Position numbers and translations under genes: made by a program
Shown: piece by piece, positions 41,056 to 53,059 of the stretch
Numbering within the stretch: position 1 is the first letter of the stretch
How the letters are laid out: each line of letters opens with the position of its first letter
Assembly: GCF_027580225.2 (NCBI RefSeq)
Contig: NC_073360.2
Span: 11,896,501 to 11,960,500, forward strand
Direction: 5' to 3'
DNA: 64,000 bases
Origin: Misgurnus anguillicaudatus
Lineage: Eukaryota; Chordata; Actinopteri; Cypriniformes; Cobitidae
Notes under the pieces: generated by a model
The model's database searches: none
The model's input: only the letters and a program-made list of their open reading frames with translations
What the model was told of the DNA's origin: nothing

Positions 41056-41300
41056 GAGTTTCGTTGCAAAACGAGATAAATCCATTTTTTAAGATTTTTG
41101 TCAAAACATGTTTATTATTATGTTATCATGTTATTATTTTGTTTTATGGTGCTACTTAGCTGTATTTTTTAAGTTATGAAGGTTTAAATCAAAACAAACC
41201 AACTGCAGTTGAATTGTTATTAATTGGAATGCACAACCAAAAAATGAGATTTCTGAACAATAAAAAAACGGATTTATCTCGTTTTGCAACGAAACTCTTC
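41053..41300. mobile_element. MITE GAAGAGTTTCGTTGCAAAAC in an AT microsatellite
   Basis: GAAGAGTTTCGTTGCAAAAC, continued by GAGATAAATCC, and its perfect inverted copy bound 248 bp, with (AT)n on both sides, so a TA duplication is likely but cannot be measured. Tc1/mariner-type MITE by inference. Confidence 0.88.
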
Positions 41301-42352
41301 ATATATATATATATATATATATATCAAATGAAAAAAGACCCTCTGCTTTCAAACAAACAAACAAACAAAACGTGAAAAAAACTTTCATCCTATCTCATAT
41401 GTTAAATTTTGTTAGATATCAGATTGAGAATGGATATCAAAACATACACAGAGTTTTAAATGTTGAAAAATTAGTTTTGCTTTAGTTTTTTATAAATTGG
41501 GTGACAACCATCTAGTGGATAATAGCGGAATTACAGGTTACCGTAAAAAAGTTTTCAGGACAGCATCATTGGCAGGGAAATGTTTTCTCTTAATTGACAA
41601 GATAACCCGTCAATGGTGGGTAAAGAGTTAATTTTACACAGTAATGTATGATACGCTTTGGCTATGATTTAAACGAATGACTCTGTTGCCGCTAAAACAG
41701 TCTATACCATGGAAGTCACGGGACACATTGTGCACACGTAGGTAATAACATTACATAATATTAAACACATTTACTCAGGGTTGAGTGCCACCTTTTATAC
41801 ATTTTGCGTTTTGGCTAGTTAAGTTAGGGTGTAAATACGCTGAAATATGGCAGACAGCAGCATATGTATCCTATATAAAGTCGGATATACAGTTTTGTGT
41901 TAATTATTTGGGACTATCACAATAGCTTTGAGAGCGGTTATGAGAGCAAGCATGCATTGCTAGAGGATAGTTTTTATATCTACACATACATTCTTATTAC
42001 TGTACTGTACACTATACAAAGCCTTATGATTTCATTATTTAAATAAAATCATAATTCAATCACATACTTGTGTGCCATCATTAAATACAAACTGAAATGT
42101 GATTTTTACATTTTCACAAAAATGCCCACTTCAAAACACATCTTAACACCAAAAACAAAGGTTGTAGGACTAAAACTCACCATTGCTGAGCAATTATTTA
42201 GGGTTTGTGAACCATTCTGCTATATTTATCTGAAGAAAATGATCAAATACAGCATGACTTAATTTTAAAGTAAAACAAATTCATTAACTAATACTCTCAC
42301 AATGCCATAAAAGACCTATTTTTGGCTGAATGGTTCCATTAAGAACCTTTAA

Positions 42353-42621
42353 AGGCACAATGTGGGACTTTTAGAAGAATCTTTTGACAGAAATGCAAAT
42401 TAAAATACATTAAATCTATATTATTAGTGATTTATAAAGATCTTACATGATGCACTGTATTGTTTTTATTTCCTTATGAGACGTTTTTATCTTCGTACCC
42501 TTAGATGGAAGTCACTTCTATGTTTCAGCTAACGTAGCTTCTCATTGCGTTTCGAAATTGAGGTTAGTTGCAATTTGCAATCTCACCACTAGATGCTGCT
42601 AAAAATCCCACATTACATCTT
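42353..42621. mobile_element. AGGTGCAGTGTG-family MITE, diverged copy
   Basis: Begins AGGCACAATGTGGGACTTTT after TTAA and ends ATCCCACATTACATCT, with the family body CTTTTGACAGAAATGCAAAT and CTCACCACTAGATGCTGCT. The right TTAA is mutated to TTTA. Confidence 0.75.
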
Positions 42622-43605
42622 TTACGTCTGATCAACAGTTCTGTTTAGAAAAAAGTTAGGTGGAATAAGGTTCTTCAGGTTATATAAAGGCAAGAAAGAA
42701 ATGTTTTTTTTTTCTATGGCATCGCTGTGAAGAACCTTTTAAGCCCCCCTTCATTTTAAGAGTGTAGGCTTTTCACACTTTTATTTGTTATTCAGTGCTA
42801 TTATTTATAAAGGGTGCTAACCACTTTCAGAGTTATAAATGGCCCACGAATGAAGATGTGAAGCCATGATCAAATGTAGTGTGAAAAGCCTTTAAATGTT
42901 ATAGAGCAATGCATTACCACCCCATAGCACGGTTTTATTACTGTACGTTTGATGTGTCTAACACTTCGACATGTTGATATATTTGACCGTTCTGCAGTAG
43001 ACAGAGTCTTTCCTCTTTTCTTAAAGGGACAGTACACTTAAAAAAGTCCATCATTACTCAACCTCATGTCGTTCCAAATCCACAAATAATGTGGTCTCCA
43101 TTCACTTCATTGTATGTAAAAATAGCAGCATTTCAACAGATTGGAACAACATAAGTACATTTTATTTCTTAGGATTTTAATCTGTATCCAAAGTTTCTGA
43201 CATTGGACGTTTCTCGATGCTTGTTAGGTACTGATAAACTGCAGACTACTGTTTGTGAACATCTGTACACACTTCTGTTTTGGGTATGCATGTGGTTTTT
43301 GGTATGTGCCACATCCTCAAATTTGCTTAATGGTTGTTTTTATACATTTAGTTTCGGGTATTTTAGCAAGCACACTTGCACATCTAGGGATTTTTCACCT
43401 GCTTAGGCATAAATGTTCATATTTACAAAGTCTTTTGCTTCCATTTAATGAAACTGCGGCCAGACCAATTTTTGTCCATTTTTCGACATGCTGTCATTCT
43501 TGGTTTGATACATTCGTATTGTCTTTTTAGGCTTAACCAAATAAAGTCCAACCCCCCTGACTTTTTTAGCACACAATGTCATTTTGTCCTTATATCCTCA
43601 AGATC

Positions 43606-43884
43606 TCATTGTGGGAGGGTACAATAGATCTTGCTCTGTATGGCGGTGCTGTTACTGGTGTCTCCTACTTCCAACGGGACAGACAGGGCGTTCTGAGCCG
43701 TGCTCTTTACTGCATCTTTGGGAAAACGACAGCGGAAGAAGGATCTGAGGTGTTTAAAGACCGTCTTACGAAAGATGATGAAGATCCAAGGATCCAGGAT
43801 GGGGTTACTAGCATGGAAGCGGAAAGCCGCGAGGTTTTGCTGGTCGTTCCCCACCGGACTGACGGCATTCAAGAAACCACAAAT
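43606..43884 (-). CDS. ptgir: prostanoid receptor, last coding exon (TM7 and tail); probably prostacyclin receptor ptgir
   Basis: Class A G-protein-coupled receptor for a prostaglandin; PTGIR couples mainly to Gs. The exon opens after a long pyrimidine tract and CAG (minus strand, 43885 upward) and reads 92 codons to TGA at 43608-43606. It holds the end of loop 3, TM7 with NLAAFRFHASNPILDPWIF (the conserved TM7 arginine that contacts the prostanoid carboxylate, then the NPxLDPW form typical of prostanoid receptors), helix 8 FRKTVFKHLR, a cysteine that could be palmitoylated (FFRCRF), and a short Ser/Thr-rich tail ending IYCTLPQ. A separate TM7 exon is usual in prostanoid receptors. The ptgir name rests on sequence feel plus the CALM3-PTGIR convergent synteny of mammals. 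No CaaX box ends the tail, unlike human PTGIR. The exon for TM1-TM6 was not found upstream to 64000. Confidence 0.85.
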   Translation of the reverse strand: MCGFLNAVSPVGNDQQNLAAFRFHASNPILDPWIFIIFRKTVFKHLRSFFRCRFPKDAVKSTAQNALSVPLEVGDTSNSTAIQSKIYCTLPQ

Positions 43885-43887
43885 CTG

Positions 43888-43911
43888 ACAGAAAGAGAAA
43901 GAGAGAGAGAG
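43888..43911 (-). promoter_or_regulatory. ptgir: pyrimidine tract and acceptor of the ptgir last exon
   Basis: On the minus strand, an uninterrupted CT-rich run (CTCTCTCTCTCTTTCTC) leads into TTTCTGTCAG at the exon boundary, a strong 3' splice site that sets the exon start at 43884. Confidence 0.8.
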
Positions 43912-45890
43912 ATATTAATGGAAAAACACACAAGTCATCTTCTCTCTAAACTTCACTTTATCTTAGTCTAGTCTGCAAACATTTACTTTAGAGATAAATT
44001 GTGTATTATTTTAAACAGAATGTCTTGCACAATAACTGTACTGTAGTTTGTAATGTCAAAGACGAGGATTAGGTAGAAGGAGACACAAAAGACAGTTCTT
44101 GCCTGTCATTTTCAAGCCTAAACAATCTTCTCCTAAAAATGTAAATGGGTACATTTTACGCCCGTGTGATGTCCCAAACCCACATGAACAATAAATAGAA
44201 GACACAGCATTATTCAGAATAATGTCTAAGCTTTTCTTTTAATATTCAATGAAAGTGGATGGAGTCTAATCATTGGACATTCTGCTAGAAAATGTTTTGT
44301 TGCACACAAAAAGAAAGACACATGGGTTGGGAACGACACAAGGATGATTATATGTTGACAGATTAGTCAGTTTGAAATCTCTGTATTTTCTTACAAAATC
44401 GCATTGATTACCAGCAGAAGACGACCTTTAATAACCCATTGGAGGCGCGTGAATTACTTATGTGAAGGATGAATGCAGTTTTTCCGTGATCCCTGTTTTC
44501 TACCATTATGAAGCTTGGAAGAGCAAGGACATGTATTAAAATAAGCACAAATGTGTTCGTCTGAAAGATGATGTAGCTCAGATTGCTTGAGGGTGAGTAC
44601 ATCATGGGCTAATTTTAAAAATTTGGCTATCCTTTTAATTCTGATATCACTCATCACTACCTGGTCCAACCGCTCACAGATGCCACAAGACAGTGCTTCT
44701 CAATCCAGGTCCTCGAGTACCCCCTCCCAGAAAGTTTTAGATGTCTCCTTTTTTAAAACTCATCAGCCTCCTTCCAGAATTGTTAACTTATCTTCCTAAA
44801 AAGCTGATGAGTTAAATCGAGTGTTTTAAAAAAGGAGCCTGCAGACTGCTGTGTACACTGTCTGTGAGTTTATAAAATATTTGCTTAGATGCATGAAATG
44901 AATAAATATTGCTCATATACAGCTGTTTAAATAATATCCTCCATTAAAATGACCGGAGGCTTGGACCTGGAAGCAGTATTCCTTACGTCATGAGTCATGA
45001 CTTAACACACAGATAAATATTTAATAGATTAGTTCTGCGATTAAGGCTGTGCTCTGAAAAACAAGTCTAGACGTTAGCATAGTTGTCCTGCATCAGTAAA
45101 CCAAAACCTCAACCACAGCAGATCTACACACTCTCAGAAAAATTGGTACAAAAGTTGTCCCTGGGACGGAACTTAAAAAAAGTCCTTACACTACACATTT
45201 TCCATAGCGTCATTGGCAGGGCAGCCAGAGCTTTTACGCTCTCGCCGATGGCGGTTTGAACCCACAGTAAACAGTAAAATTTAAACTTGTTACTTCAGCG
45301 GCGAAAGTTCAGAGCGAATTGGGTGATCAGGTCAGTAAAATTAGTGTTATTTACCTAGTTACCTTTCAGAAAAATTAAATTATTCGCTTCTTTTGTATAA
45401 TTTTTAATATATTTCTAAAATCGATCGAAATTAAGTCACAACCTCGAACTTCGAATTCGAAAATGGGGTCGCCAATGCTGCCACGACCCCATGTCACGTC
45501 CGGTCGGCCTGCCAAGCGAGGGAAAATAAACCTCTCAGAGGTGCCTTTAAAAACATGGATCCAGCGGAACGCGATTTATATTTGAAACACAAGGGATGTA
45601 TCGCTACAACTCCTTGAAATGCATATCATAAACAGGATTACTACCTAGTGATCTGACTTTGGACAGAGCGCAGCTCTCTGCACGTGCGCGAGAGAGCCGC
45701 CAAGATGCAGCGGGTTATATTTGAAACAAAAGGGATAGTTTGTCTCAGCTCGCATGAAACGCATTAAACTGAACAAATACGTAAGGATTACCACTTTAGT
45801 TTATGTTTATACTTCGGATAGATGTGAGAGCACGTGAGACAGAAAGAAGCGCAGCTGCTTATGACGCACTGGTTTAATTTCAGATGCCAG

Positions 45891-46603
45891 GGGCCGGTTG
45901 CACCAGCTGTGCGTAAGTTACAACGTAGCTTAGTTACGACGTAAATGGGCACTAAGTTACAACTTACGCATTACTAAATGTTTTTGCGTTGCACTATTAA
46001 ACTTACTTTAAACGTAACAATACATTGTAACTAAATATTTACGGAAGCCTCTGTCCATGAATAACGCTTGGAATAAGACGTCAGACAGATTATATTACAT
46101 CGATGAGCTCGTATAAATTATGAAGAGCCGTAAGTTCGTTAACGAGTTTTCAAGAACTGTTTAATTTTCTGTGTATCCATCAATTAAAATAAAATTTAAA
46201 ATTTCTTCCTGTTTGTTTTCTCCTCCATGTGTGGGATTGATATTTTAATTAAAAGTGTAATGTTTTGAGTTCGATAACGTTTGCTTTAACGTCTTTTTTA
46301 ACTTTCAGTTTAGGCGAGACAACAATGAGTTTGAAATTACGTACTGTTCAGACTATTTCCTGTTTACCCATTATAAGGTTTGTGATTGGGTTAAGAAAAA
46401 TAGACGTCATTCTATGCGACAACGCATTACTTTACGGAGAGCTTACGACCTACTACTGTAGCTACGTTCTGCCTTAAGAACAAATTGTGCAACCGAATTA
46501 AGTAAAGAGTTAGTTATAAACTAGCTAGTAGTTACTAAGCCTCTAGTTTGGACTTTACGTCCCAGTTTAAGTAAGAACTTACGAACGACTGGTGCAACCC
46601 TAC
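45891..46603. mobile_element. MITE GGGCCGGTTGCACCA inserted in the hAT copy
   Basis: GGGGCCGGTTGCACCAGCTG at the left mirrors CTGGTGCAACCCTACC at the right, with AACTTACG/CGTAAGTT arms. Comparison with 21258-22268 shows the host sequence is broken exactly here (after CAGATGCCAG, resuming AGGAGTCCAAGAAG). The target duplication, perhaps CCAG, is weak. Confidence 0.78.
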
Positions 46604-46727
46604 CCAGGAGTCCAAGAAGTGCGCATTTTGTGTGTGCAAGAAGAAACCTCTCTCTACAAGCCCTCTCACATAAAATGAAGCCCACAAACCCCCATGCGAG
46701 GAAAAGTACGCAATGTGCATGTTAATG

Positions 46728-46732
<5 letters not shown>

Positions 46733-46774
<42 letters not shown>
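46733..46774. repeat. (AAT)n microsatellite
   Basis: About thirteen ATA/AAT units; expanded from the AATAAT-rich segment present at the same site of the related hAT copies near 22145 and 60160. Confidence 0.93.
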
Positions 46775-46775
<1 letters not shown>

Positions 46776-48028
46776 GTATGGCCTATCATTTTTTGTCTTA
46801 AAAAAAAAAATTAAAATCGAGAATCGAATTGAATCATTCATGACCTTAGAATCGAAAATGTAATCGAATCGAGGATTAGGGGAATCGTGACACCCCTATT
46901 TTTTAACCAGGAAAATCACATTGAGATATTTCTCTTCTATGTCTTCATTTAGAATGTATATGTATATGATGTCTCTAGTGATTTTTTTGCCACCCCAATT
47001 AAAAACACTGGGTCCTACCCCAAAAAGGTCCACCCATGAAAAAACTGGCTATGCCCTCTGTTGTGCAAGTCCAATGGATGAGGAAGTACAAAAGTAGATT
47101 TTATGTACAAGAAATGCAAAAGAGTGTTACTGAAGTTTCACACTTGTCTAAAGTTAAGAGCTTTTCACATGCATACATCTTCACCATGCCACAGTTTAAC
47201 AGCTTTTAACTCGACACTTGTGCAAAACTTTTTGTTGGGACATACTGAGAATGACCAAATATGGACGTTTTTTGACTGACCAACACTTAAAAAGAGAGAA
47301 TTCAAAAGTCTAATGTCGCTTTTTGTAATGATGTCTTCTCTATAATGGTATCATTTGGTATTTTCTTAGTAAATATTGATGTATGCAATTTATATGATGA
47401 ATCTCCATATCATGTAAATGCCTACGGTTTGAAATAACAAATCAGTCTCCCAGATTGATGAACCCAACTGTAGGGGAATATTAAATGTCTGTACTCCCAT
47501 AAGCATGATTTTGAAAGCAATAGTCAAACATAAATGCCATGTAAAATCGCATCGAGAGGCTTTAAATGGTTGTTAGCCTTGTGAAAACTTTTATTGTGTT
47601 TTCCAGGACGGCTCATGAAGTGATTTATTGTGATTGAGAAGTTATCTGGTGCCTTAAGGTTTAAATATGTTTTTTCTATACAACTACTACAAAACCACAA
47701 CATTTAGCCTCTCCTATAAGACACAGCACAAGAATGAAAGGTATTGCCATAATTTAGCTGGCAGACATAATTGTGCTATTGTGACGATACTACCGGGAAG
47801 ATCTGCGCAGTGTCTCTTGCTGACATGAAGTGCTCCTGTGCTTTATGTTTAGAAGAAACGTGCTTGCTGCCTGCAAGCGTAATTCTGTGCTAATGTCAAC
47901 GTTTATATGTTACATAACCAGAGATGCTCAGACACGACATTAATATCAAATGACGTAAATGACGTTCATACTATGCTGCGTAAGCTAAACATCTGACTGG
48001 GAAAGATTTGTTTTATATTGATAGATTA

Positions 48029-48925
48029 GATACCTTCCTCATTGTGGCTTGTTATCCAAGCTCTATAGTGTAAAAAGTCTAACAGGTGACACGAATGACC
48101 CCATTGCTGCTGTGTTAAGCCATTTATGCGACATTTTTAATCATGTGCTCTGGCAAAAAAACTGCCACCCTGTGCCATCAGCTCTGCAGGACATCACTAT
48201 GGAGTGTGTGATCACATGGGAGTCTGTAATCGCATGGTTGTCAAAACACTTTAAGCAAACACACCCCATTTTATTCCCCTATATGTCCATAAGACCCGAT
48301 ATGGTCCTCCAGTGCTGTTATATTTCCCTTGTGACAGGCCACCAAAAATGGCCCATCATCAGTATCTCTTCAAGCATGTTTTATGGGTATGGTCACGCTT
48401 TGGCTCCATGCCCTCACCACCCGCTGGCCAGAATTTGATAAAAAAATATTTTGGAGTTCACACAAACCATACAACGGACTGACCCGAATCAATTCAAACA
48501 TTTAGTTTAGCCACTTATATCAGATTCCACCCAAGACTCTCATCAAAGTTCGGATCACTCAAATCCAGATCACATTTTCAAGCAGAATTGTATTTCTGAC
48601 TGGTAGCCAGCAGCAAAAAAATAACAATTTTATGTGTCATCTTGAAATTACCAAACCAAATTGTTAACTTATCTTCCTAAAAAACTTGATGAGTTAAATC
48701 AAGTGTTTTAAATAAGGTGACATCTAAAACATTCAGGAAGGGGGTCCTCAAAGACCAGGATTGGGAAACTCTGTCATAGGGAAATGACAAAAATGAAAAT
48801 GCTGATATACACTCGTATCATAATGTAAAACTACCAAAAACTCACAATCCTAATTTTTATCTCCATAACAAAATCCGAGATAACCAGATATGGATTATCA
48901 ATACATTGCTTTCGGTGATTCTGTG
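48029..48925. other. segment between duplicated blocks, no gene confirmed
   Basis: Contains a 129-codon open frame (48049-48438) of unknown nature and, at 48658-48776, the right half of a dispersed repeat whose inverted ends GGTCCTC...AAGACCAGG also appear at 44692-44830. No exon of ptgir was recognised. Confidence 0.45.
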
Positions 48926-50002
48926 AGCCTGGAGACTGCTGTGTACACTGGGAGCTTATAAAATGTTTGCTTAAATGTGTGAAATAAATAAATAAATATT
49001 GCTCATAAACAGCTTTTTAAATAATATCCTCCAATGGAATGACTGGAGGCTTGGACCTGGAAGCAGAATTCCTTACGTCATGACTTAACACACGGATAAA
49101 TATTTAACAGATTAGTTCTGCGATTAAGGAAAAACAAATCTGGACGTTATTAGTCGTCCCGCTTCAGTGAACCAAAACCTCAGCCACAGCAGATCTACAC
49201 ATTCTCCGAAAAATTGGCACAAAAGTTGTAGGACAGAACTTAAAAAAAAATCCTAATATGTACCATTTATGTATAAATAGTAGGGCTGGACCATTTGACC
49301 TAAAGTCAAAACCTCACTTTATTTGACATTGATTACGGTTATTATTATTTTTTGCCTCATAGTTCACTGACAAGGTTTGTACTGTAAATATGCTCAGATA
49401 TTAAAGGAGAGGATATAGATTTTTCTATTGAAAGTTCATTTGTTATTTGTAATAGTCAAACATCAATGCCATGTAAACTCGCATCAGGAGGCTTTAAATG
49501 AGTGTTTGCCATGTGAAAACTTTTTTCGTGTTTTTCAGGTCTGCTCATGAAGTGATTTATTGTGATCGAGATGTTATCTGGCGCCTTAAGGTTTAAATCA
49601 GTTCGTGATGCAATGCTAAGTGAAGAAAGGGAAGAAAATACAGCCAAACTATATGTTTTTTCTATACTACTACTATTACAAAACCACAACATTTAGCCTC
49701 TGCTATAAGACACAGCACAAGAATGAAAGGTATTGCCATAATTTAGCTGGCAGACATAATTGCGCTATTGTGACGATACTACCGTGAAGATCTGCGCAGT
49801 GTCTCTTGCTGACATGAAGTGCTCCTGCTTTTTATGTTCAGAAGAAACGTGCCTTAATTCTGTGGTAATGTAATGTTTATATTACATAACCAGAGATGTT
49901 CAGAGACAACATTAATATCAGAGATGCTGACGTAATGTTCATACTATGCTGCGTAAGCCAAACATCTGACTGGGAAAGATTTGTTTTATATTGATAGACT
50001 AA
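48926..50002. repeat. tandem segmental duplication, copy 2 (compact)
   Basis: Blocks A' (48926-49255) and B' (49450-50002) lie only about 195 bp apart. B' has an extra 54 bp (about 49598-49651, CAGTTCGTGATGCAATGC) that is absent from B, so the copies have diverged by indels as well as substitutions. This copy lacks the hAT/MITE block, suggesting either that it predates those insertions or that it was the template. Confidence 0.88.
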
Positions 50003-53000
50003 TTTCGGTAAATGTGTTTTTTATACCAAGGATGTGACAAGAAGAAAACCACTATATTTTACATAGCGTCTTTAGGTTATAATAACATTAAAAATTCAAA
50101 TCCATAATTTTATTTTTTAAAGATTCATCATAAAAACTGATTATTTTTTCTGCAAAATGCAATAAATCCACGACAGTTTTTTTTGTTCAAAATGCTATAA
50201 ATCTATTGAATCAATATATAAATGTGCATTCATCTTTGCCATGTTCGTTGTTCGATTTTCGTTAGCTTCGAGTAAAATAATGGAAAGTTTTTCATTAGAT
50301 CCCCTGAGGTCAATGTGTTAGCATGACAAAAGCTTGATGCAGTCCTGTGAGAACAAGCAAAAGCCGGCATTTTTCCTTCACCCGAGTGCCTCTAGCGCAA
50401 ATTATTCGATTTGGATGGCTTACGTCACCACAGGTTTATAAATGCCATCAAAATTATTATTTTGTTTTTGTTTGCAAGTTAAAATATTTTATTTTGTCCA
50501 AATAACATGCTAGTGGGATTGTAAAATGAGTCAATGTAGTTGGTGTTTTGATAAAATCATCAATTTAAACTTATCTCGTTGGCCTAATGAAATATAATGA
50601 CTTATAGACACAGCGTATAACTCCGCCTCACATGGGCACTTTACAACAGTCGCATGTAAGTCCATTCGTCTATGACATAAGTTAAAATAAAAGTTTATTA
50701 TCATCGTTTGTTATTTTTCTAGTTTTTCACCTCACTTTCCGAGTCGTTGATAAATCGTTTGTTGTAATTAATCCAAGAAGCACACAGAGGGCACTTTTCC
50801 CGTTGTCACATTAGCTTAGACCTGCGGCGTACTTTCAGCAAAGATGTTTATATTATAGAGATGGCAAACTTCCATTAGAAAACCTGCAACAATCAACTTG
50901 GCTAGCATGCAACGCCTCAGCCAGTCAATAATGATCAGTGATATATGTAGCGGGCGTTCAGATTGTAACGACAGTCAGTTACAATTTACATTTTACAGTT
51001 TCATGTCAGGATTTAAGATTACATTTTAATCAGTTCATTTAAAACTGCTTCTGGTCCTTCTCTGTGTATAGCAGTGTTGCTATGCTAATCTTGCAGGCTT
51101 CCCTAAAGAGGGTCTTTGCTTTCAGAATCCTAACTGTATTTGCATTTTCCGTATCAGATCCACTGCGGCAGCCAGCCTCATCTTGCATGATGTTAAAAAG
51201 CTCAGGTGTTTGTTTGGCATCAACATCATTGTGATCACGGCTAGTTTAACTTCTGCGCGCTCGCTTCATTTTTTTCTCCGGCTGTATGTGTTTTGTGCAT
51301 GTGCTGCACACACGTGCATGATCTTGCTTATTCGACAATCTTTACGTTTTATCGATTTAATTCTTATCGACAATTAATTGAAGATCGATTAATTGTTAAC
51401 ATCCCTACTTTGTAGTTTATGAGAAGCGATTTCTGTTAAAGAAAAAATCTGCCTTTGGCTTAAACTTTAAACACTGTAATTTTGCAGATGTTGTTTCTGC
51501 TGAAACAGCAATATTACACACTAACTGAAGTTAATAAAGTTAAATCATAATCAAGGACCCCTCTAATAATCTCTTCTATGGGTTGTTTTCGAGGAAAATG
51601 ACAAGCGACCTATATTGTCATTTGGGCTGGAGGATATGTAACAGACTAATAGCTTAACATCATTTTTGCATCATCATTTTTGGGCTGATAGTTACAGTAT
51701 AGAAGGACTGGGTGATGTAAAGAAGATTTCCCGATGAGATGGGGAAATCATACTGACGTAGGCTACTACTCAAAAATAAACACTATAGTGTGTGCTAACC
51801 ACAATGACTCTGGGCCCATTGATGGTTATCTGCATTTACATCTATAGATATCACAGCTCAGAACCATCATCAGCAACTTACTGTATAACAACCAGTAAAA
51901 ATGCAGAACGGCCAATCGAAACATCTAATCATTAATCACAACTATAAAGTACAGACTTTTGGCAGATAAAGTACATTTACAATATGTGGTGTCTCTTCTG
52001 GGAAACTGGACCACAAATATTGCTAATGCATTGTGAGAATGTCCCTCCCACTAAAACCACCTGCAACACACGGGTAGGAAGAAAATCACTGTTCATTGCT
52101 GTAATATAGCTACGACTAAATAGCTATAAAAAAACAAGAAAGGCCTGTGGGTTTGGAAAGACATGAGAGCGTGAGTAAATGATGACAAAATGTCTCCTTT
52201 AAGGGTATCTGTCTCTTTAAAACTAAAGTAAATGACCACGCACAGAAGAAAATCGAGTAAACTGTTGAAATAAAGCCATGTTACTTGATCTTTAATGCTT
52301 TTTAATCCTATTTATTAATTTAATTGTAGTTTATGGGACAACAGTTGCCACTCAAAACAAAAACAAGCACGTTGTTGTTAGTTTTTACAAGATCTTCCAT
52401 TCGTAAAGATGGTTTACTTTCTCCAAAGAGTTCACAGCAGAAGTGAAACTGTTTAACACCTTTCCCTTCAGACGAGACCTTGTGATTTCCTGTTTTAATG
52501 TACATGTGACCTTCTTTGAAATGATGCATGGTGTTTACCGCACCTACAAGTTACCACTTTGAGGTTTTCGGTATTCATAAAGATCATAAATGTAAGGGTG
52601 ACTGTTGGAGAGTGTGGGAAAGTTATAAATCTTTCGCAAACAAATTCTATTCCATTCATTCATCCAGACAACTTTTATTTCCTTCTGGGTTTCATTACAC
52701 ATCTCAGTTTTTTTAGAGATGCACCAATATATAGGCCAATAATCGCTATCAGTCGATAAAAGCAATATTTTAATAGTTTAAAAACAACCTAGTCATGAAT
52801 ATCAGTCATGTGACGTCATTCCAGTCGCCTGCCGCCATCTTGAGTACCTACCGAATACCAGTAGGCTACTGACAAGCATTGGCTAGCTTGCTACGATTTA
52901 CGGATTTCGTATCTTTTACTGTCTATGATTCTTACGGATACGGGAAATGGCTACGAAAGACAACATTTCGCACCTTGACTGTCATGAAAAGATGCTACTT

Positions 53001-53040
53001 TAAAAAAATATGTTGGTTAAGGTGTGATGCCTACTCGATC
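50003..53040. other. no gene recognised; hAT terminus near 51310-51408
   Basis: Mostly unassigned AT-rich DNA. At 51345-51408 the sequence ends ATTAATTGTTAACATCCCTA, a hAT-type right end with ATCGATT-rich subterminal sequence; its partner was not located. At 52716-52760 TAGAGATGCACCAATATATA, followed by GGCC, resembles a diverged CCGATAT-type left end. ATTGACTTATTTGTC-type MITE fragments occur near 52140-52204. Confidence 0.5.
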
Positions 53041-53059
53041 CCTGATCCCTGATCTACCA

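Larger units (their letters stand above)
40420..41627. mobile_element. TTAA-type CTCTTTCCC-family element, copy 3, split by two insertions
   Basis: Sequence like 28440-28570 (AAATGCCTTCCGGGAAAATG) at 40420-40440 resumes at 41324 (CAAATGAAAAAAGACCCTCT) and ends GGTGGGTAAAGAG with TTAA at 41628-41631. The roughly 880 bp between are a Tc1 relic, AT repeats and a MITE. The left terminus is diverged or lost. Confidence 0.78.
45540..46780. mobile_element. hAT-family copy related to 21258-22268, with an inserted MITE
   Basis: 45540-45880 (CCAGCGGAACGCGAT, GCAGCTCTCTGCACGTGCGC, CTCGCATGAAACGCATTAAA) and 46612-46735 (TGAAGCCCACAAACCCCCAT) follow 21640-22140 closely. The outer ends differ: the right flank reads TCGTGACACCCCTA near 46899, a TAGGGGTGTCACGA-type hAT terminus. 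So this is either a different subfamily or a composite. Confidence 0.75.
44836..48028. repeat. tandem segmental duplication, copy 1
   Basis: Two blocks recur downstream in the same order. Block A at 44836-45195 (ACTGCTGTGTACACTG, GAGGCTTGGACCTGGAAGCA, CACAGCAGATCTACACA) matches 48926-49255. Block B at 47518-48028 (AATAGTCAAACATAAATGCC, GCTGGCAGACATAATTGTGC, ACATCTGACTGGGAAAGATT) matches 49450-50002. In this copy 2.3 kb separates A and B, filled by transposon sequence (45224-46900) and a unique piece. Confidence 0.88.

Noticed and set aside
43576..43971. 131-codon plus-strand open frame
   Set aside because: It is antisense to the ptgir TM7 exon; the minus strand carries the recognisable receptor motifs.
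48049..48438. 129-codon open frame between duplicated blocks
   Set aside because: No domain, no splice context and no counterpart in the other duplication copy; plausible by chance.
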